DNA from: an uncultured Lachnospiraceae bacterium
Lineage (GTDB): Bacteria; Bacillota; Clostridia; Lachnospirales; Lachnospiraceae
Direction of reading: 5' to 3'
Length of the DNA stretch: 64,000 bases
Assembly: GCA_937920345.1 (NCBI GenBank)
Contig: CALGVA010000074.1
Coordinates: 1-64,000 of the forward strand
The notes beneath the pieces are model-generated. The model ran no database searches and was not told the DNA's origin. It saw only the letters and a program-made list of their open reading frames with translations. Shown piece by piece: positions 62,767 through 64,000 of the stretch. Position numbers and translations under genes: made by a program. Position 1 is the first letter of the stretch; every line of letters starts with the position of its first letter.

Positions 62767-63192
62767 ATGGAATCACAACCATACAATCCCTATACAAACA
62801 GACCCTGCCCGCCGCCATCAAGACCGAACGGAGATACTCTGGCAACCGCGGCAATGGTTTTAGGCATTCTTGCCATCGTTATGTGCGCAACATTTACACT
62901 TTACCCGACCTTTATCCTCGGCAGCATCGGCGTTGTACTGGCGCTGTTATCCAGAGGAAGCGCCGCACATGCTTCCACCAAAGCCAGAATCGGCATGATC
63001 TGCGCGGCGGCGGGCATCATGTTTAACTGTCTTCTCATCGGCTCAACTTACCATGCAGTCAGAACAGACCCGCAGATCTTAGAGAAGGCAAACGAACTGA
63101 TTAAAGAGCAGTACGGCATGACTTATGAAGAAATCATCAACGCAATTTTAAACGGGGAGGAAATACCTTATCCCCAAAGCTTTTATCGGTAA
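62767..63192 (+). CDS. Small membrane protein (DUF4190-like)
   Basis: A 141-residue protein with a Pro/Asn/Tyr-rich N-terminus (MESQPYNPYTNRPCPPP) and two or three membrane helices (about 25-60 and 70-92), then a short helical tail. AAAGGAG precedes the ATG. The layout resembles small DUF4190-type membrane proteins. Function unknown; the next gene begins 33 bases later on the same strand. Confidence 0.75.
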   Translation: MESQPYNPYTNRPCPPPSRPNGDTLATAAMVLGILAIVMCATFTLYPTFILGSIGVVLALLSRGSAAHASTKARIGMICAAAGIMFNCLLIGSTYHAVRTDPQILEKANELIKEQYGMTYEEIINAILNGEEIPYPQSFYR

Positions 63193-63224
63193 ATTTCTGT
63201 ATAATAATGAGAGGATGGTGCAAT

Positions 63225-63770
63225 ATGATCAATGGAATCCAGAACACTTACGGTAATCCTGTTTCCTATACGAATGCGGGCACAGGTGCAGAATCTCCCG
63301 CTTATGAAGCCGCTGTCAGTACGGGGACAGATGCCGGTTCCACAGGCGGACGCATGATCGTTCGCAATCCCGGTGAGTCCACCGAGAAACAGGCCGGCAA
63401 GGAATCTTCGCCTGCAGAGTGCAAAACCTGCAGCGAGCGCAAATATCAGGACGGTTCCGATGAAGATGTTTCCTTTAAGGCGCCCTCCCATATCGATCCT
63501 TCCGCCGCCGCTTCCCGTGTGCGCAGCCACGAACAGGAGCATGTGAATAATGCCTACAAAAAAGCTTCTGAGGATAATGGGAAAGTCGTATCCTGTAATG
63601 TATCACTGCGCACTTCCGTCTGTCCGGAATGCGGGCGCACCTATGTATCCGGAGGCACTACCAAAACACAGATCAAATATTATAACGAGGATAATCCTTA
63701 CCAGAAGGAAATGAAATCTTCCGATGCCGCCGGCAAATACAGAGGCATGAATTTAGATGCCGCGTTCTGA
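63225..63770 (+). CDS. Putative metalloprotease-like small protein (HExxH)
   Basis: A 181-residue protein starting MINGIQNTYGNP (ATG at 63225, GAGAGG ten bases upstream). The segment SHEQEHVNNA includes HEQEH, a HExxH-type zinc motif, and it has Cys pairs CKTC and CPEC typical of a structural zinc site. This recalls the small family of putative metalloproteases related to SprA. The reverse-strand frame overlapping it is a shadow. Function not known. Confidence 0.72.
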   Translation: MINGIQNTYGNPVSYTNAGTGAESPAYEAAVSTGTDAGSTGGRMIVRNPGESTEKQAGKESSPAECKTCSERKYQDGSDEDVSFKAPSHIDPSAAASRVRSHEQEHVNNAYKKASEDNGKVVSCNVSLRTSVCPECGRTYVSGGTTKTQIKYYNEDNPYQKEMKSSDAAGKYRGMNLDAAF

Positions 63771-63800
63771 TAGCGGCACATACAGATTGGAGTCTTTGAA

Positions 63801-64000
63801 ATGAATTCTTTTCGATCTTCCGCGGAGCTGAAGGCTTCCGCAAAAGAGCATATGTTCGGGCACTACGGAACTGCTATCGGCGCATGGCTGCTCGTAACGG
63901 TCAGCACCATGTTTTTCTCGCTTGCCGCATTGACCTTTGTGGAGGATACCACCACGATTGCCGGATTATGCATTTACATTGCAGTCTCTTTCGCACTCTC
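63801..64000 (+). CDS. Membrane protein (DUF975-like), cut by the window end
   Basis: ATG at 63801 with GGAG eight bases upstream; the frame MNSFRSSAELKASAKEHMFGHYG runs into hydrophobic helices and is open to the end. The start resembles DUF975-type membrane proteins (SAKEHLKGKYG pattern). The 3' end lies outside the window. Confidence 0.6.
   Translation, partial: MNSFRSSAELKASAKEHMFGHYGTAIGAWLLVTVSTMFFSLAALTFVEDTTTIAGLCIYIAVSFAL

Noticed and set aside
63183..63542. Minus-strand open frame over the small metalloprotease-like gene
   Set aside because: It overlaps the plus-strand gene with HEQEH and cysteine pairs, and has weaker start signals.

Overview
The window looks like a chromosomal segment of a Lachnospiraceae-type member of Clostridia (Bacillota). 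Pointers are the moderate GC content, strong AGGAGG ribosome binding sites, an FMN riboswitch ahead of a RibU-type riboflavin transporter, a HelD-type RNA polymerase recycling helicase, BlaI/M56 regulation and several lipoprotein-dependent sugar ABC transporters. I saw no transposase, integrase, rRNA operon or CRISPR array. Species assignment is inference only.

Left part (1-16 kb): two tRNA-Ser genes, then a minus-strand housekeeping block. It holds an IspD fused to a P-loop kinase, TsaD, a small membrane protein, RNase Z, a zinc-ribbon protein, RimI, TsaB and TsaE. TsaD, TsaB and TsaE make the t6A modification of tRNA. A BlaI repressor with an M56 (BlaR1-like) sensor follows, with two matching operators before blaI. 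Next comes a plus-strand histidine kinase with no response regulator beside it, followed by a three-gene FtsX-type ABC exporter.

Middle part (16-45 kb): an MTA/SAH deaminase, an XRE-methyltransferase fusion, and a 1157-residue HelD-type helicase carrying a GH31 N-terminal-like beta-sandwich at its end. Then comes the most unusual locus, 22.7-37.0 kb. Three very large paralogous lipoproteins, each a beta-propeller-like region joined to a solute-binding domain, stand in tandem upstream of two sugar-type permeases and a HlyD-like adaptor. Seven copies of a structured intergenic element with compensatory base changes lie between these genes. A divergent response regulator/histidine kinase pair shares with the lipoprotein operon a near-identical promoter layout (two direct repeats 11 bp apart, then 9 bp, then TATGAT), so the pair probably controls both units. 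A flotillin, a MacAB-type exporter, the FMN riboswitch with ribU, and a Uma2-family protein follow.

Right part (45-64 kb): a 305-bp imperfect palindrome, an orphan short flagellin, and a galactan-use operon (CBM lipoprotein, GH53 galactanase, binding protein, two permeases) next to a LacI-family regulator. The CBM and GH53 parts are in one frame, separated by a single TAG codon. Then come Tex, a GAF/HD-GYP protein, a sugar isomerase-like protein, and a CHASE2 adenylate cyclase with a FecR-domain protein and a repeat-rich surface protein. Three small plus-strand genes end the window, the last cut by the window edge.
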